In this document: positions 9,252 to 19,766 of the stretch, in pieces
Layout of the letters: each line of letters starts with the position of its first letter
Position numbering within the stretch: position 1 is the stretch's first letter
From: Roseiarcus fermentans
GTDB taxonomy: Bacteria > Pseudomonadota > Alphaproteobacteria > Rhizobiales > Beijerinckiaceae
Length of the DNA stretch: 64,000 nt
Direction of reading: 5' to 3'
Assembly (NCBI RefSeq): GCF_003315135.1
Contig: NZ_QNRK01000007.1
Span: 89,967 to 153,966, forward strand
The notes under the pieces: model-generated
The model's input: the letters and a program-made list of their open reading frames with translations, nothing else
What the model was told of the DNA's origin: nothing
Databases searched by the model: none
Program-made: the position numbers and the translations under genes

Positions 9252-9851
9252 TTAGGCTGCGACGGCGATGGCCTTGCGCGACGCGCGCCGGCCCGCGAGC
9301 GTCAGGCCGCCGAAGCCCGCCAGCATCATGGCCCAGGTCGAGAATTCGGGCGCCGGGGCGGAGACGTCCACCGTGATTTCGTCCGACGCCCAGCTCGACA
9401 CATAGGTCCCGGGGGTGAGGCCGAGGTCGGCCAGCGTTTCCCCGCTCCAGGTGGCGCTTCCCGACAAGCTGCCGCCAGAAGCGAAGGAAGACGGCACGTA
9501 GATTTCGCCCGCCGCGATGCCGAAGCCATCGCCGGAGCCGGCATTGGCGAGGTGAGATCCGCCATTGCCGAAACTGGCCAAGACGGTTGCGCCGCTATAG
9601 CCGCGTTCGCTCGTCGCGGTGGTCGGGCCGACCGTCAGGACGGAGAGGAGAGACGAGGAATAGACCGCGGCTTTCCCTTGCGTGGTTGCGCCTTTTGTCA
9701 GTCCCGCGAGGTCGAGCGTGCCGCTGCCCGTGGCCACGACGTTGGAACCGGACTGGGTGACGACGATCGTCACCGCGGCGTGCGCGGAAACGGCCAGCGC
9801 TGCGCTCGCAGCCAGGACAAAGGCGCAATATCTCAATCGTTTGGCAAGCAT
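9252..9851 (-). CDS. Secreted protein with PEP-CTERM-type C-terminal anchor
   Basis: The 199-residue product starts with a signal peptide (AFVLAASAALAVSAHAA) and ends with a sorting signal: PEFSTWAMMLAGFGGL, a hydrophobic stretch and a basic tail (RRASRK). This is the PEP-CTERM layout, with PEF in place of the usual PEP. The middle is serine/glycine/threonine-rich and has no recognised domain. Such proteins are processed by exosortase and are linked to exopolysaccharide. The ATG at 9851 has a GGGGAG ribosome site; an earlier in-frame start at 9878 would extend the signal peptide. It has its own terminator and interrupts an otherwise conserved block. Confidence 0.85.
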   Translation of the reverse strand: MLAKRLRYCAFVLAASAALAVSAHAAVTIVVTQSGSNVVATGSGTLDLAGLTKGATTQGKAAVYSSSLLSVLTVGPTTATSERGYSGATVLASFGNGGSHLANAGSGDGFGIAAGEIYVPSSFASGGSLSGSATWSGETLADLGLTPGTYVSSWASDEITVDVSAPAPEFSTWAMMLAGFGGLTLAGRRASRKAIAVAA

Positions 9852-10073
9852 CGAGCAGACTCCCCTGCGCCCCCCCAAGGGGATCGCAGCGAGATCTTGG
9901 CAGGTGTTGATATCGTCTGCGTGAAGGCCGCCGGCCGCGATGACATCGCCTGCCGGGCCGCCGGGGCTCGCGCCTGCCGCGTCCTACGGGGTCCGGCCGC
10001 CGGGCGATGGAGACGCGCCGCCCGAAGGACCTCCCGCTTCGCCGTCGCCAGTTCCGCGCGATCCCTCGACGCA

Positions 10074-10101
10074 CAAAAAAACGCCGCCCGGCGGGGCGGC
10101 G
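10074..10101 (-). terminator. Rho-independent terminator of the cyclase gene
   Basis: On the minus strand an 8-bp GC stem (10094-10101 with 10082-10089) with a 4-base loop is followed by eight T. It lies just after the stop codon of the cyclase gene. Its stem, T-run and the bases between it and the gene closely resemble the terminator at 9195-9224. Confidence 0.9.
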
Positions 10102-10132
10102 CTGGATCGACCCGCTCGGGGCGGGCGGGGCT

Positions 10133-10927
10133 TCAGGGCGGCCTGCGCCGGCTCGCCCGCAGAAGGGCGACCAGCAGGAGCGCAGCGACGGGCCAGTGGA
10201 ACCAGATGTGGCCGAGGCCGCTGAACACGTTGGTCAGAAACAGGAAGAGCGCGACGGCGATCAGCACGGCGCTGGCGCGCGGCAGCGACCTCCACCAGTC
10301 CAATGCCGAAGCGAGCCCGTCCTGAACCTGTCGTCCGGGATCACGAGGCGCTGCGAGTTCCACCCTCACGTCGGGCCCCGCCGCGCGTGGCGGGGCGCCC
10401 GCGCCGCGCTGAAGAATGCGATAGCCCGTCACCGGGTTGGACACGTTTTTCAGATGCTGCTGGCCGAGGCAGTCGAAGCCGATGGCCAGCTTGTTGTGCA
10501 CCTGATCGTAGACCGGGCCGGAGATCAGGATTCCCCCCGGTTCCGCCCGTTCCTGCAACCGCGCCGCGATATTGACGCCGTCGCCATAGACGTCGTCGCC
10601 CTCCACCATCACGTCGCCCAAGTGAATTCCGATGCGAAACCGCATCCGCTGCGGCTCGGGCAGGCCGCCGTTGAAGGCGAAGAGTTCCTGCTGCGTCTCG
10701 ACCGCGCATTGCACGGCCTCCACGACGCTGGGAAATTCGGCGATGACGGCGTCGCCCCAGGTGTTGACGATGCGCCCGTCGTGGCGCTCGACCAGCGTCG
10801 CCATGGCGGCGCGGCAGCGGCGCAACGTCTCCAGCGTGCCCGTTTCGTCGGCCTCCATGAGGCGGGCATATCCTTCGACATCTGCGCAAAACAGCGTCGT
10901 GAGCCGCCTTCGGACCTTCGTCGTCAT
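10133..10927 (-). CDS. Class III adenylate/guanylate cyclase with C-terminal membrane anchor
   Basis: A 264-residue protein. Residues 1-175 form a class III cyclase catalytic domain: TLFCADVEGYARLM (metal-binding aspartate), IVNTWGDAVIAEF (second aspartate) and DDVYGDGVNIAARLQE. Two hydrophobic segments near the C-terminus (ASAVLIAVALFLFLTNVF and WPVAALLLVALL) should anchor it in the inner membrane. It probably makes cAMP, inferred from the family rather than shown by a decisive residue. The gene ends in its own terminator and lies between the CDP-alcohol transferase and the PEP-CTERM gene. Confidence 0.9.
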   Translation of the reverse strand: MTTKVRRRLTTLFCADVEGYARLMEADETGTLETLRRCRAAMATLVERHDGRIVNTWGDAVIAEFPSVVEAVQCAVETQQELFAFNGGLPEPQRMRFRIGIHLGDVMVEGDDVYGDGVNIAARLQERAEPGGILISGPVYDQVHNKLAIGFDCLGQQHLKNVSNPVTGYRILQRGAGAPPRAAGPDVRVELAAPRDPGRQVQDGLASALDWWRSLPRASAVLIAVALFLFLTNVFSGLGHIWFHWPVAALLLVALLRASRRRPP

Positions 10928-10970
10928 GACGGCGTCTTAACACGAGAGCGCGCGGACAAACAGCCGCCTC

Positions 10971-11522
10971 TTACCGCGTCATGTGGTCCAGCCACTGGGC
11001 GATGTAGACCCCGCCCGAGGCCACGACCGTGGCTGCGACCAGCCATTCGAGGACGCTCTGCAACGGGAAAGGGTCGAGGCCGTAGGCGCGCGCGCCGAGC
11101 GCGAAGCCCGCGAGCGAGATCTGGGCGGCAGTGTTGAGCTTCGAGACCCAGACCGGCCGGATCTCGACCGGCTTGTCGAGCAGCCAGGACACGATCACCG
11201 CGACCACGATCATGACGTCGCGCGAGACCACCGCGATCGCCACCCATGCCGGCAGGGCGCCGTAGATTGCGAGCGAGACGTAGATCGAGATCAGCAGCGC
11301 CTTGTCGGCGAGCGGGTCGAGGTAGGCGCCGAGCTCCGTACGCAGGCCGAAACGACGGGCGATGAACCCGTCCACCCCATCGGAAACGCCGGCCAGCAGA
11401 AAGATCAGGAAAGCTGCGAGGTAGCGATCCGACACGATCATCTGGACGGCGATCGGCGTCATCACCATCCGGGCGAGGGTAATCAGATTGGGAACATTTC
11501 TGATTAATTGCGTGAATTGCAT
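10971..11522 (-). CDS. CDP-alcohol phosphatidyltransferase family protein
   Basis: This 183-residue multi-span membrane protein carries the complete family motif DG-x2-AR-x8-G-x3-D-x3-D ([20 protein letters not shown], then LAD). The family joins a CDP-linked lipid to an alcohol; a PgsA-like or cardiolipin-synthase-like role is likely but cannot be separated here. The ATG at 11522 gives the usual start [19 protein letters not shown]. It is divergent from purM, as in many relatives. Confidence 0.9.
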   Translation of the reverse strand: MQFTQLIRNVPNLITLARMVMTPIAVQMIVSDRYLAAFLIFLLAGVSDGVDGFIARRFGLRTELGAYLDPLADKALLISIYVSLAIYGALPAWVAIAVVSRDVMIVVAVIVSWLLDKPVEIRPVWVSKLNTAAQISLAGFALGARAYGLDPFPLQSVLEWLVAATVVASGGVYIAQWLDHMTR

Positions 11523-11835
11523 GAAATCCCTGCCGACTTGTCCGCGTCGGGGTCCGTCGAGGCGACGCGCTCTCTCCGGCAGGAGCGGGCTCCTTTCGCG
11601 AAGACGCTCGAGTCGACAGGCCGGAAACGCTAACATGACAATACGAGCATTTGTAGCCGGGCTCGGCCCGGCCGCCGCCTCCGCAGCCGCGCTCGGCGAC
11701 CGCGTCTACAGGGCAGGGCGCCAGCGACCGGGCGTACGGAGCGCGGCGCCCGGCCAGCGGCCGCGCAGACGCCTTGCGCGCGGGCGCCCGACGGACTACG
11801 CCCTCGCGAACCCCGTGGCCCCGAGGAGCCGAAAA
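11523..11835. other. Divergent promoter region between the CDP-alcohol transferase and purM
   Basis: About 310 bases between two divergently read genes. No domain-like translation was found, and the region should hold promoters for both directions. A clear Shine-Dalgarno (GAGGAG) lies before the purM GTG. I saw no obvious purine-type operator or riboswitch. Confidence 0.5.
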
Positions 11836-12900
11836 GTGTCCGACAGCCGGAGACCACTGACCTATGCGGAATCCGGCGTCGACATCGACGCCGGCAATCG
11901 CCTGGTGGACAGGATCAAGCCGCTCGCCCGGGCGACCCGCCGGCCGGGGGCGGACGCCGAACTCGGCGGTTTCGGCGGCCTGTTCGACCTGAAGGCGGCC
12001 GGGTTCACGGATCCCATTCTCGTCGCCGCCAACGACGGCGTCGGCACCAAGGTGAAGATCGCGATCGAGAGCGGGATCCACCACACGATCGGGATCGACC
12101 TCGTGGCGATGTGCGTCAACGACATCGTCGTCCAGGGCGCGGAGCCGCTGCTGTTCCTCGACTATTTCGCCGCCGGAAAACTCGACGAGCGGGTCGCGGC
12201 CGCGGTCGTCGAGGGGATTGCGGCCGCTTGCGCGGAATCGGGTTGCGCGCTGATCGGCGGCGAGACCGCCGAGATGCCGGGCCTCTACGCCGACGGCGAC
12301 TTCGACCTCGCGGGCTTTGCGGTCGGCGCGGCCGAGCGGGGAACGCTGCTGCCCAGCCCCGGCCTGAAGGCCGGCGACGCCGTATTCGGGCTGCCGTCGA
12401 GCGGCGTGCATTCCAACGGCTTTTCCCTCGTGCGCAAGATCGTCGCGGCGTCGGGCCTGCGCTGGGAGGCGCCCGCGCCGTTCGAGCCGGGGCGGTCGCT
12501 GGCCGAAGCGTTCTTGACTCCGACCCGCCTCTACGTCCGGCCGCTGCTCGAGGTACTGAAGGCGACGACCGGCGTGCTGGCGCTCGCGCACATCACCGGC
12601 GGCGGCTGGCCGGACAATCTGCCGCGCGTGCTCCCCGACGGGCTCTCCGTCGCGCTCGACCTCGCCGCCTTCGCGCCGCAGCCGGTGTTCTCCTGGCTCG
12701 CTTCGGTCGGGGGCGTGTCGGAAGCGGAGATGCTGCGCACGTTCAACTGCGGCTTCGGCATGGCGGCGTTCGTCGCGGCGGATCGGGAAGAGGAGGCGCG
12801 CGAGGCGCTCGCCCGCGCCGGATTGCAGCCGGCGCTGATCGGCCGGCTGGAAGCGTCCGGCGGCGCGCGCGTCGAGACGCGGGGACGGCTGTCGCTATGA
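11836..12900 (+). CDS. purM: Phosphoribosylformylglycinamidine cyclo-ligase (AIR synthetase)
   Basis: The 354-residue product shows PurM landmarks: [45 protein letters not shown] and [15 protein letters not shown]. It closes the imidazole ring in purine synthesis, using ATP to make AIR from FGAM. A GTG start at 11836 with an upstream GAGGAG is chosen because the family begins there. Its stop codon overlaps the purN ATG (ATGA), so the pair is translationally coupled. Confidence 0.97.
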   Translation: MSDSRRPLTYAESGVDIDAGNRLVDRIKPLARATRRPGADAELGGFGGLFDLKAAGFTDPILVAANDGVGTKVKIAIESGIHHTIGIDLVAMCVNDIVVQGAEPLLFLDYFAAGKLDERVAAAVVEGIAAACAESGCALIGGETAEMPGLYADGDFDLAGFAVGAAERGTLLPSPGLKAGDAVFGLPSSGVHSNGFSLVRKIVAASGLRWEAPAPFEPGRSLAEAFLTPTRLYVRPLLEVLKATTGVLALAHITGGGWPDNLPRVLPDGLSVALDLAAFAPQPVFSWLASVGGVSEAEMLRTFNCGFGMAAFVAADREEEAREALARAGLQPALIGRLEASGGARVETRGRLSL

Positions 12901-13487
12901 CACGGGTGAAGACCGGCGTCCTGATCTCCGGGCGCGGCTCCAACATGAGCGCGCTGATCGAGGCCGCGCGTCACGAGGCGTTCCCGGCCGAGGTCGCGCT
13001 CGTGCTGTCGGACAAGCCCGCGGCGGCCGGGCTCGCGGCCGCGCGCGCAGCGGGGATCGACGCCGCCGGGCTCGACGCCAGGGGGTTCGCGGGCAAGCCG
13101 GCGTTCGAGGCGGCGATGACCGCCGCGCTCGCCGCAGCCGAGGTGGAGCTCGTCTGCCTCGCGGGCTTCATGCGGATCTTGAGCCCGGCCTTCGTCACGC
13201 GCTGGCGCGGGCGGATTCTCAACATCCACCCCTCGCTGCTGCCCGATCTCAGAGGCCTCGACACCCACGAGCGGGCGCTCATGGAGGGGCGCGCGGAGCA
13301 CGGCTGCACGGTGCATTTCGTCACCGCGGACCTCGACGCCGGCCCGATCGTGGCGCAGGCGCGCGTGCCGGTCCTGCCCGGCGACGACGCCGCCCGGCTC
13401 GCCGCCCGGGTGCTGGCCGAGGAGCACCGGATCTATCCGCAGGCGCTGGCGGCCGTCGCCGAGGCGGTGCGCGCCGCCCGGCCGTGA
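12897..13487 (+). CDS. purN: Phosphoribosylglycinamide formyltransferase
   Basis: A 196-residue protein with the folate-dependent formyltransferase signature: [15 protein letters not shown] at the start, the catalytic [20 protein letters not shown] (Asn and His) and [15 protein letters not shown] (Asp). It transfers a formyl group from 10-formyl-THF to GAR in purine synthesis. Its ATG overlaps the purM stop codon. The length is normal for PurN. Confidence 0.97.
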   Translation: MTRVKTGVLISGRGSNMSALIEAARHEAFPAEVALVLSDKPAAAGLAAARAAGIDAAGLDARGFAGKPAFEAAMTAALAAAEVELVCLAGFMRILSPAFVTRWRGRILNIHPSLLPDLRGLDTHERALMEGRAEHGCTVHFVTADLDAGPIVAQARVPVLPGDDAARLAARVLAEEHRIYPQALAAVAEAVRAARP

Positions 13488-13553
13488 CGTCGACGCTTGG
13501 CGCAGCGCTCGATTTGTTTCACAATCGCCGCCGTTCGAACTTTGGAGAATTCG

Positions 13554-15752
13554 GTGGCGCAAGGCGTGGCGACGACGTCGCTCGAACTGGACGCGGCGGA
13601 AACGCTGGCGGAGCGGGATAGCCCGTCGCCCCTCCTGGCGTCGCCGGAGCGCTTCATCAATCGCGAGCTGTCGTGGCTCGAGTTCAACCGCCGCGTACTG
13701 GAAGAAGCGGCGAACCGCAACCATCCGCTGCTCGAGCGTCTGAGGTTCCTGTCGATCTCGGCCAACAACCTCGACGAGTTCTTCATGGTCCGCGTGGCGG
13801 GCCTCGTCGGCCAGGTGCTGTCCGACGTCGTCGAGATCTCGCAGGACGGCCTGACGCCGGCCGAGCAGCTCGAGCGGATCGGCGAGCGCGTCGCGACGCT
13901 CGTCGCCTCGCAGCAGGAGCGGTGGGGCGCGCTGCGCAAGGAACTCGTCGGCGCGGGCATCGTCCTTCTCGACGTCGCCGACCTCACCCGGCGGGAGCGC
14001 GACTGGCTGCAGGAATATTTTCTCAACCTCGTCTTCCCGATCCTGACGCCGCTCGCCATCGATCCGGCCCATCCGTTCCCGTTCATCCCCAATCTCGGCT
14101 TCACCCTGGCGCTGGAGCTGCTCAATCCGCAGGACGGGCGGACCATGAGCGCGCTCGTGCGCATCCCCTCGAGCGTCGAGCGTTTCGTGCGCCTGCCCGA
14201 CGGCGCGCTCAACGCGACCGCCCGCTTCGTTTCGCTCGACCGCTTGATCGTCGCCTTCATCGGGCTCCTGTTTCCCGGATACGAAGTGCTCGGGGAGGGC
14301 GCGTTCCGCGTCATCCGCGACAGCGACATCGAGATCGAGGAAGAGGCCGAGGACCTGGTCCGGTTCTACGAGCGCGCGCTCAAGCGCCGGCGGCGCGGCT
14401 CGGTGATCCGGCTCGAGATCGAGGCCAGCATGCCGGAGTCGCTGCGCGCCTTCGTCACCGGCGACGTCGACGTCGTGCCCTCGGGCATCGTGCTGATCGA
14501 GGGCATGCTCGCGCTCAACGAACTGTCGCAGCTCGTCGCGATCGACCGGCCGGAGCTGAAGTTCCCGCCCTACGCGCCGCGCTTTCCCGAACGGGTGAAG
14601 GAGCACGGCGGCGACTGCTTCGCAGCCATCCGGCAGAAGGACCTCGTCGTCCACCACCCTTATGAATCGTTCGACGTCGTGGTCCAGTTCCTCAATCAGG
14701 CGGCGCACGATCCCAATGTGGTGGCGATCAAGCAGACGCTCTATCGCACCTCGGCCGACAGTCCGATCGTCCGGGCGCTGGTGGAGGCGGCGGAGGCGGG
14801 CAAGTCGGTGACGGCGCTGGTCGAGCTCAAGGCGCGCTTCGACGAGGAAGCCAACATCCGCTGGGCGCGCGACCTCGAGCGCGCCGGCGCGCAGGTGGTG
14901 TACGGCTTCATCGAGCTCAAGACCCACGCCAAGCTGTCGATGGTGGTGCGGCGCGAGGGCGGCGCGCTGGTCAATTACTGCCACCTCGGCACCGGCAATT
15001 ATCACCCCGTGACCGCGAAGATCTATACCGACATCTCGCTGTTCACGGCGGAGCCGGCGATCGGCCGCGACGTCGCGCGCATCTTCAACTTCATCACCGG
15101 CTACGCCGAGCCGGACGGGCTCGAGCAGATGGCGATCTCGCCGATCTCGCTGAAGACCACCCTCCTGCTCTGCATAGCCGACGAAGCCGACCACGCGGCG
15201 AAGGGCAAGCCCGCGCGCATCTGGATGAAGTGCAACGCGCTGGTCGATCCCGAGATCATCGACGCGCTCTACGCGGCGAGCCGGGCGGGGGTTCAGATCG
15301 ACATCGTGGCGCGCGGCATCTGCTGCCTGAGGCCGGGCGTGGCGGGCCTGTCGGAGAACATCCGGGTCAAGTCGATCGTCGGCCGCTTCCTCGAACATGC
15401 CCGCATCTACGCCTTCGGCGCCGGCCATGGTCTGCCCCATCCGAAAGCGCGGGTGTTCATCTCCTCGGCCGATCTCATGCAGCGCAATCTCGATCGTCGG
15501 GTCGAGGCCCTGGTTCCGCTGCTCAATCCGACCGTGCACGAGCAGGTTCTCGGGCAGATCATGGACGCGAACCTTCGCGACACCGAGCAGAGTTTCCGCA
15601 TCCTGCCGGACGGATCGAGCGTCCGCGTCGTGGCGGGCGAAGGCGAGGAGCCGTTCAACGCCCACAGGTTCTTCCAGACCAATCCGAGCCTGTCGGGGCG
15701 CGGGCAGGCGCTCGCCGACCCGTTCCCGGTGGCGCCGCGGGTTCGTCTCTGA
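13554..15752 (+). CDS. ppk: Polyphosphate kinase 1
   Basis: The 732-residue protein begins near the PPK1 core ([19 protein letters not shown]) and contains the catalytic phospholipase D-like half with the histidine-bearing stretches [16 protein letters not shown] and [18 protein letters not shown]. It reversibly polymerises phosphate from ATP. The GTG at 13554 follows TTTGGAG, a good ribosome site; a TTG further upstream is unlikely. It lies 66 bases after purN and just before ppx, the usual polyphosphate pair. Confidence 0.97.
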   Translation: MAQGVATTSLELDAAETLAERDSPSPLLASPERFINRELSWLEFNRRVLEEAANRNHPLLERLRFLSISANNLDEFFMVRVAGLVGQVLSDVVEISQDGLTPAEQLERIGERVATLVASQQERWGALRKELVGAGIVLLDVADLTRRERDWLQEYFLNLVFPILTPLAIDPAHPFPFIPNLGFTLALELLNPQDGRTMSALVRIPSSVERFVRLPDGALNATARFVSLDRLIVAFIGLLFPGYEVLGEGAFRVIRDSDIEIEEEAEDLVRFYERALKRRRRGSVIRLEIEASMPESLRAFVTGDVDVVPSGIVLIEGMLALNELSQLVAIDRPELKFPPYAPRFPERVKEHGGDCFAAIRQKDLVVHHPYESFDVVVQFLNQAAHDPNVVAIKQTLYRTSADSPIVRALVEAAEAGKSVTALVELKARFDEEANIRWARDLERAGAQVVYGFIELKTHAKLSMVVRREGGALVNYCHLGTGNYHPVTAKIYTDISLFTAEPAIGRDVARIFNFITGYAEPDGLEQMAISPISLKTTLLLCIADEADHAAKGKPARIWMKCNALVDPEIIDALYAASRAGVQIDIVARGICCLRPGVAGLSENIRVKSIVGRFLEHARIYAFGAGHGLPHPKARVFISSADLMQRNLDRRVEALVPLLNPTVHEQVLGQIMDANLRDTEQSFRILPDGSSVRVVAGEGEEPFNAHRFFQTNPSLSGRGQALADPFPVAPRVRL

Positions 15753-15798
15753 TAGACGACCGCGGCGCTCGAGGGGGCGGTTGACGCCAGGGTTTCCA

Positions 15799-17310
15799 AT
15801 GCCGGACAGTGTAGGGCAGGACCGATCGCCCGGCCCGCCCGTCGCCATCATTGACATCGGCTCGAACTCCGTCCGGCTGGTGGCCTACGAAGCACATGCG
15901 CGCGCGCCGACGCCGACCTTCAACGAGAAGGCCTTGTGCGGCCTCGGCAAGGGCGTCGCCACCACCGGGCTGCTTCCGGAGGACGCCGTCGCCAAGGCGC
16001 TCGCCGCCCTGCAACGCTTCCGCGTGCTGTGCGACACGATGGGGATCAGCGACGTGCGCGGCATCGCCACGGCGGCGGTGCGCGACGCGGCGAACGGGCC
16101 GCAGTTCCTCGCGCTCGCCGAGCAGGCGATCGGCTGCCGGATCGAACTCCTGGCCGGTTCGCAGGAGGCGCATTTGTCCGCCCTCGGGGTCGTCAGCTCG
16201 ATCCACCGCGCCGACGGCCTGGTCGGCGACCTCGGCGGCGGCTCGCTCGAACTGATCGACGTCAGGAGCGGTCGCGTCGGCGCCGGCCTGACCCTGCCGC
16301 TCGGCGGACTGTCGCTGATGGACCTCAGCGAACGGTCGCCGAAGAAGGCGGCTCGAATCGTGCGCGAGCAGCTCGCGGGCGTGAAAATGCTTCAGGGCCT
16401 GGCCGGGCGCACGTTCTATGCGGTGGGCGGAACGTGGCGGGCGCTGGCGCGCCTGCACATGCGCCAGCGCCAGTATCCGATGAACGTGATGCACAATTAC
16501 GTCGTCCCGACCGCCGACGCGGTCGAATTCGCCCGTCTGGTCGAGCGAATCGAAGTCGACGCGCTGATGGAGATCGAGTCGGTCTCGGCGGCGCGGCGGC
16601 CGCTGCTCGCCTATGGCGCGGCGGTGCTGGAGGAGATCATCCGGGCGGCCCCGCCGAAGGAGATCGTCGTCTCGGCGCTCGGCGTCCGCGAGGGCCTGCT
16701 CTATTCCCAGTTGCCGCCGGAGACGCAGGCGGAGGATCCGCTGATCGTTTCGGCGCGCGAGCTCAACCGCTTCCGCTCGCGTGCGCCCGCGCACGCCGAG
16801 GAGCTGTTCGACTGGACGTCCCGCCTGATCGCCTCGTCGCATCTGGAAGAGACCGACGAGGACCGCCGCCTGCGCCACGCCGTGTGCCTCCTGTCCGATA
16901 TTTCCTGGCGGGCGCACCCGGATTATCGCGGGACCCAGGCCTACGACCTCGTCGTCAACTCGGCCTTCATCGGCGTCGATCATCCGGCGCGGGCGTTTCT
17001 CGCGCTCGCCGCCGCCTATCGCCACCTCTCGAACGAGGATTTCGTCACGCCGCAGTCGCGCTCGCTGGTGAGCGCCCGCCAGCTCGACCGGGCGCGCATC
17101 CTCGGCGCGGCGATGCGGGTCGCCTACAACATTTCCGCCGCCATGCCCGGCGTGCTGCCGCGCGCGCCGATGGTGTGCGAAAAAGGGCGCGTGGTGCTGA
17201 CGCTTCCGGCCGAACTCGCCCCGCTCAGCGGCGACCGGCTGCAGTCGCGCATTCGACAGTTCGCCCGGCTGATCGGCGGCGACCCGGAAATCCGCGCGTC
17301 GCTAATGTGA
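15799..17310 (+). CDS. ppx: Exopolyphosphatase / guanosine pentaphosphatase family (Ppx/GppA)
   Basis: This 503-residue protein shows the actin-like ATPase fold of Ppx/GppA: phosphate loop 1 AIIDIGSNSVRLVAYE, GIATAAVRDAANGP, and VGDLGGGSLELIDV. It degrades polyphosphate from the chain end and may hydrolyse pppGpp. The C-terminal half resembles the HD-like extension of longer Ppx proteins. It lies 46 bases after ppk, which makes and breaks the same polymer. Confidence 0.95.
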   Translation: MPDSVGQDRSPGPPVAIIDIGSNSVRLVAYEAHARAPTPTFNEKALCGLGKGVATTGLLPEDAVAKALAALQRFRVLCDTMGISDVRGIATAAVRDAANGPQFLALAEQAIGCRIELLAGSQEAHLSALGVVSSIHRADGLVGDLGGGSLELIDVRSGRVGAGLTLPLGGLSLMDLSERSPKKAARIVREQLAGVKMLQGLAGRTFYAVGGTWRALARLHMRQRQYPMNVMHNYVVPTADAVEFARLVERIEVDALMEIESVSAARRPLLAYGAAVLEEIIRAAPPKEIVVSALGVREGLLYSQLPPETQAEDPLIVSARELNRFRSRAPAHAEELFDWTSRLIASSHLEETDEDRRLRHAVCLLSDISWRAHPDYRGTQAYDLVVNSAFIGVDHPARAFLALAAAYRHLSNEDFVTPQSRSLVSARQLDRARILGAAMRVAYNISAAMPGVLPRAPMVCEKGRVVLTLPAELAPLSGDRLQSRIRQFARLIGGDPEIRASLM

Positions 17311-17496
17311 CAGCATATTCACTATGTAGAATACGGGCGGACGTCCAGTTGTCGGAATGACCAAAGGCGCAATTGCAAAACCCGCTCGATACGACCATAT
17401 TCCGGGGGAACTTGTCCCAGGCGCCATCCGGGGCATGAGTCTTGCGTGACCCCCACCGGCGGTCCTTGAAACCGCCAAGGCGAGGAGAAGTCGGTT

Positions 17497-18966
17497 ATGG
17501 CGGCTGTCCAGGAGACGGTCGATCGGGTACGCGCGATCGACGTCGACGCTTACAAATACGGATTCGTCAGCGCGATCGAGTCCGACGTTGCGCCCAAGGG
17601 GCTCAACGAGGGCATCGTGCGGTTCATTTCGGCGAAAAAGGAAGAGCCCGAGTGGCTGCTGGCCTGGCGGCTCGACGCCTATCGGCGCTGGCTGACGATG
17701 GAAGAGCCGAAGTGGGCGCGCGTCGACTATCCGCCGATCGACTTCCAGGACCTCCACTATTTCGCCGCCCCCAAGAACGCCGCCGGGCCGAGGTCGCTCG
17801 ACGACGTCGACCCCGAACTGCTGCGGGTCTACGAGAAGCTCGGCATTCCGCTGGTCGAGCAGGAAATCCTGGCCGGCGTCGAAAAGCCGCGGGTCGCGGT
17901 CGACGCGGTGTTCGATTCGGTCTCGGTCGCGACGACCTTCAAGGCGGAGCTCGCCAAGGCCGGCGTCATCTTCTGCTCGTTCTCCGAGGCGGTCCACAAT
18001 CACCCCGAGCTGGTGAAGCGCTATCTCGGCACCGTGGTGCCGAGCACGGACAATTACTACGCCACGCTCAATTCGGCGGTGTTCTCCGACGGATCGTTCG
18101 TCTACGTGCCCGAGGGCGTTCGCTGCCCGATGGAGCTGTCGACTTACTTCCGCATCAACGAGAAGAACACCGGCCAGTTCGAACGGACGCTGATCATCGC
18201 CGAGAAGGGCGCCTACGTCAGCTATCTGGAGGGCTGCACGGCCCCCAAACGCGACGAGAACCAGCTGCACGCCGCGGTCGTTGAACTGGTCGCGCTCGAC
18301 GACGCCGAGATCAAGTACTCGACGGTGCAGAACTGGTATCCCGGCGACGCCGAGGGGCGCGGCGGCATCTACAACTTCGTCACCAAGCGCGGCGACTGCC
18401 GCGGCGCGCGCTCGAAGATCTCGTGGACCCAGGTCGAGACCGGTTCGGCGATCACCTGGAAATATCCGTCGTGCATCCTGCGCGGCGAGTCCTCGCGCGG
18501 CGAGTTCTACTCGATCGCGATTTCCAACGGCCGCCAGCAGGTCGACAGCGGCACCAAGATGATTCACCTCGGCCGCAACACGACGAGCCGGATCATCTCC
18601 AAGGGCGTGTCGGCGGGACGGTCGCAGAACACCTATCGCGGCCAGGTGTCGGCGCATCGGCTCGCGACGGGAGCGCGCAACTTCACCAATTGCGACTCGC
18701 TGCTGATCGGTTCCGAATGCGGCGCGCACACGGTCCCCTACATCGAGGCGAAGAACGCCTCGGCGGTGATCGAGCACGAGGCGACGACTTCGAAGGTTTC
18801 GGAAGAGCAGCTCTTCTACTGTCAGCAGAGAGGGCTGTCGGCCGAGGAGGCGACCGCGCTGATCGTCAACGGCTTCGTCCGCGACGTTCTGCAGCAACTG
18901 CCGATGGAATTCGCGGTCGAGGCGCAGAAGCTGATTGCGATCAGCCTCGAGGGCAGCGTCGGGTGA
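17497..18966 (+). CDS. sufB: Fe-S cluster assembly scaffold subunit SufB
   Basis: A 489-residue protein with the SufB beta-helix region: [20 protein letters not shown], the [20 protein letters not shown] stretch, [19 protein letters not shown] and [16 protein letters not shown]. SufB, with SufC and SufD, is the scaffold on which Fe-S clusters form. The ATG has a strong GGCGAGGAGAA upstream. It opens the five-gene operon sufBCDS-sufT; no iscR-type regulator gene lies in front, only a 186-base gap after ppx. Confidence 0.98.
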   Translation: MAAVQETVDRVRAIDVDAYKYGFVSAIESDVAPKGLNEGIVRFISAKKEEPEWLLAWRLDAYRRWLTMEEPKWARVDYPPIDFQDLHYFAAPKNAAGPRSLDDVDPELLRVYEKLGIPLVEQEILAGVEKPRVAVDAVFDSVSVATTFKAELAKAGVIFCSFSEAVHNHPELVKRYLGTVVPSTDNYYATLNSAVFSDGSFVYVPEGVRCPMELSTYFRINEKNTGQFERTLIIAEKGAYVSYLEGCTAPKRDENQLHAAVVELVALDDAEIKYSTVQNWYPGDAEGRGGIYNFVTKRGDCRGARSKISWTQVETGSAITWKYPSCILRGESSRGEFYSIAISNGRQQVDSGTKMIHLGRNTTSRIISKGVSAGRSQNTYRGQVSAHRLATGARNFTNCDSLLIGSECGAHTVPYIEAKNASAVIEHEATTSKVSEEQLFYCQQRGLSAEEATALIVNGFVRDVLQQLPMEFAVEAQKLIAISLEGSVG

Positions 18967-19016
18967 CGTTCGCCGCCCTTTCGCCGACCGCCAACGCAAA
19001 TCAGGACGCTCCTTCG

Positions 19017-19766
19017 ATGCTGGAAGTCAAAGACCTTCACGTTTCCATTCACGGCAAGACGATTCTCGACGGCCTGAGCCTCGCGGTGAAGCCGGGCGAG
19101 GTCGCGGCGATCATGGGGCCGAACGGCTCCGGAAAGTCGACGCTCTCCTACGTCATCGCCGGCAAACCGGGCTACGAGGTGACCTCGGGCGAGGTGTTGC
19201 TGGACGGCGAGAATCTGCTCGACCTGCCGGCCGACGAGCGCGCCCGCAAGGGCGTCTTCCTCGCCTTCCAGTATCCGATCGAGATCCCGGGCGTCGCGAC
19301 GATGACGTTCCTGAAGGCGTCGCTGAACGCCCAGCGCCGCGGCCGCGGCGAGGCCGACCTGACCACCCCCGAGTTCATGCGCCGGGTGCGCGAAGCCTCG
19401 CAGCGCCTGAAGGTCGATCAGGAGATGCTGCGCCGACCGCTCAACGTCGGCTTCTCCGGCGGCGAGAAGAAGCGCATCGAGATCCTGCAGATGACGCTCC
19501 TGAACCCGCGCTTCGCCGTGCTCGACGAAACCGACTCCGGCCTCGACATCGACGCCTTGCGGATCGTCTCGGAGGGCGTCAACGCCTTGCGCGATCCGAC
19601 CCGCGGCTTCCTCGTCATCACCCACTATCAGCGCCTTCTCGACCACATCAAGCCGGACGTCGTTCACGTCATGGCCAAGGGACGCATCGTCGCGAGCGGC
19701 GGCCCGGAGCTGGCGCTCGAACTCGAAAAGAACGGCTACCGCGATTACGCGGTCGAGGCGGCGTGA
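19017..19766 (+). CDS. sufC: Fe-S cluster assembly ATPase SufC
   Basis: The 249-residue product is an ABC-type ATPase with Walker [10 protein letters not shown] (residues 34-42), the Suf-specific [14 protein letters not shown]-loop, signature [12 protein letters not shown] and Walker [18 protein letters not shown] binding by SufC reshapes the SufBCD scaffold. It has no membrane segment. Its stop overlaps the sufD ATG. Confidence 0.98.
   Translation: MLEVKDLHVSIHGKTILDGLSLAVKPGEVAAIMGPNGSGKSTLSYVIAGKPGYEVTSGEVLLDGENLLDLPADERARKGVFLAFQYPIEIPGVATMTFLKASLNAQRRGRGEADLTTPEFMRRVREASQRLKVDQEMLRRPLNVGFSGGEKKRIEILQMTLLNPRFAVLDETDSGLDIDALRIVSEGVNALRDPTRGFLVITHYQRLLDHIKPDVVHVMAKGRIVASGGPELALELEKNGYRDYAVEAA

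Noticed and set aside
12531..15857. Very long minus-strand frame opposite purM to ppk
   Set aside because: Shadow frame; composition mirrors the real genes and has no domain.
17311..17340. Possible iron- or redox-regulator box (TGA-N8-TCA) before sufB
   Set aside because: Spacing does not match the TGA-N9-TCA iron-rhodo box, and no clean -35/-10 pair with good spacing was found.
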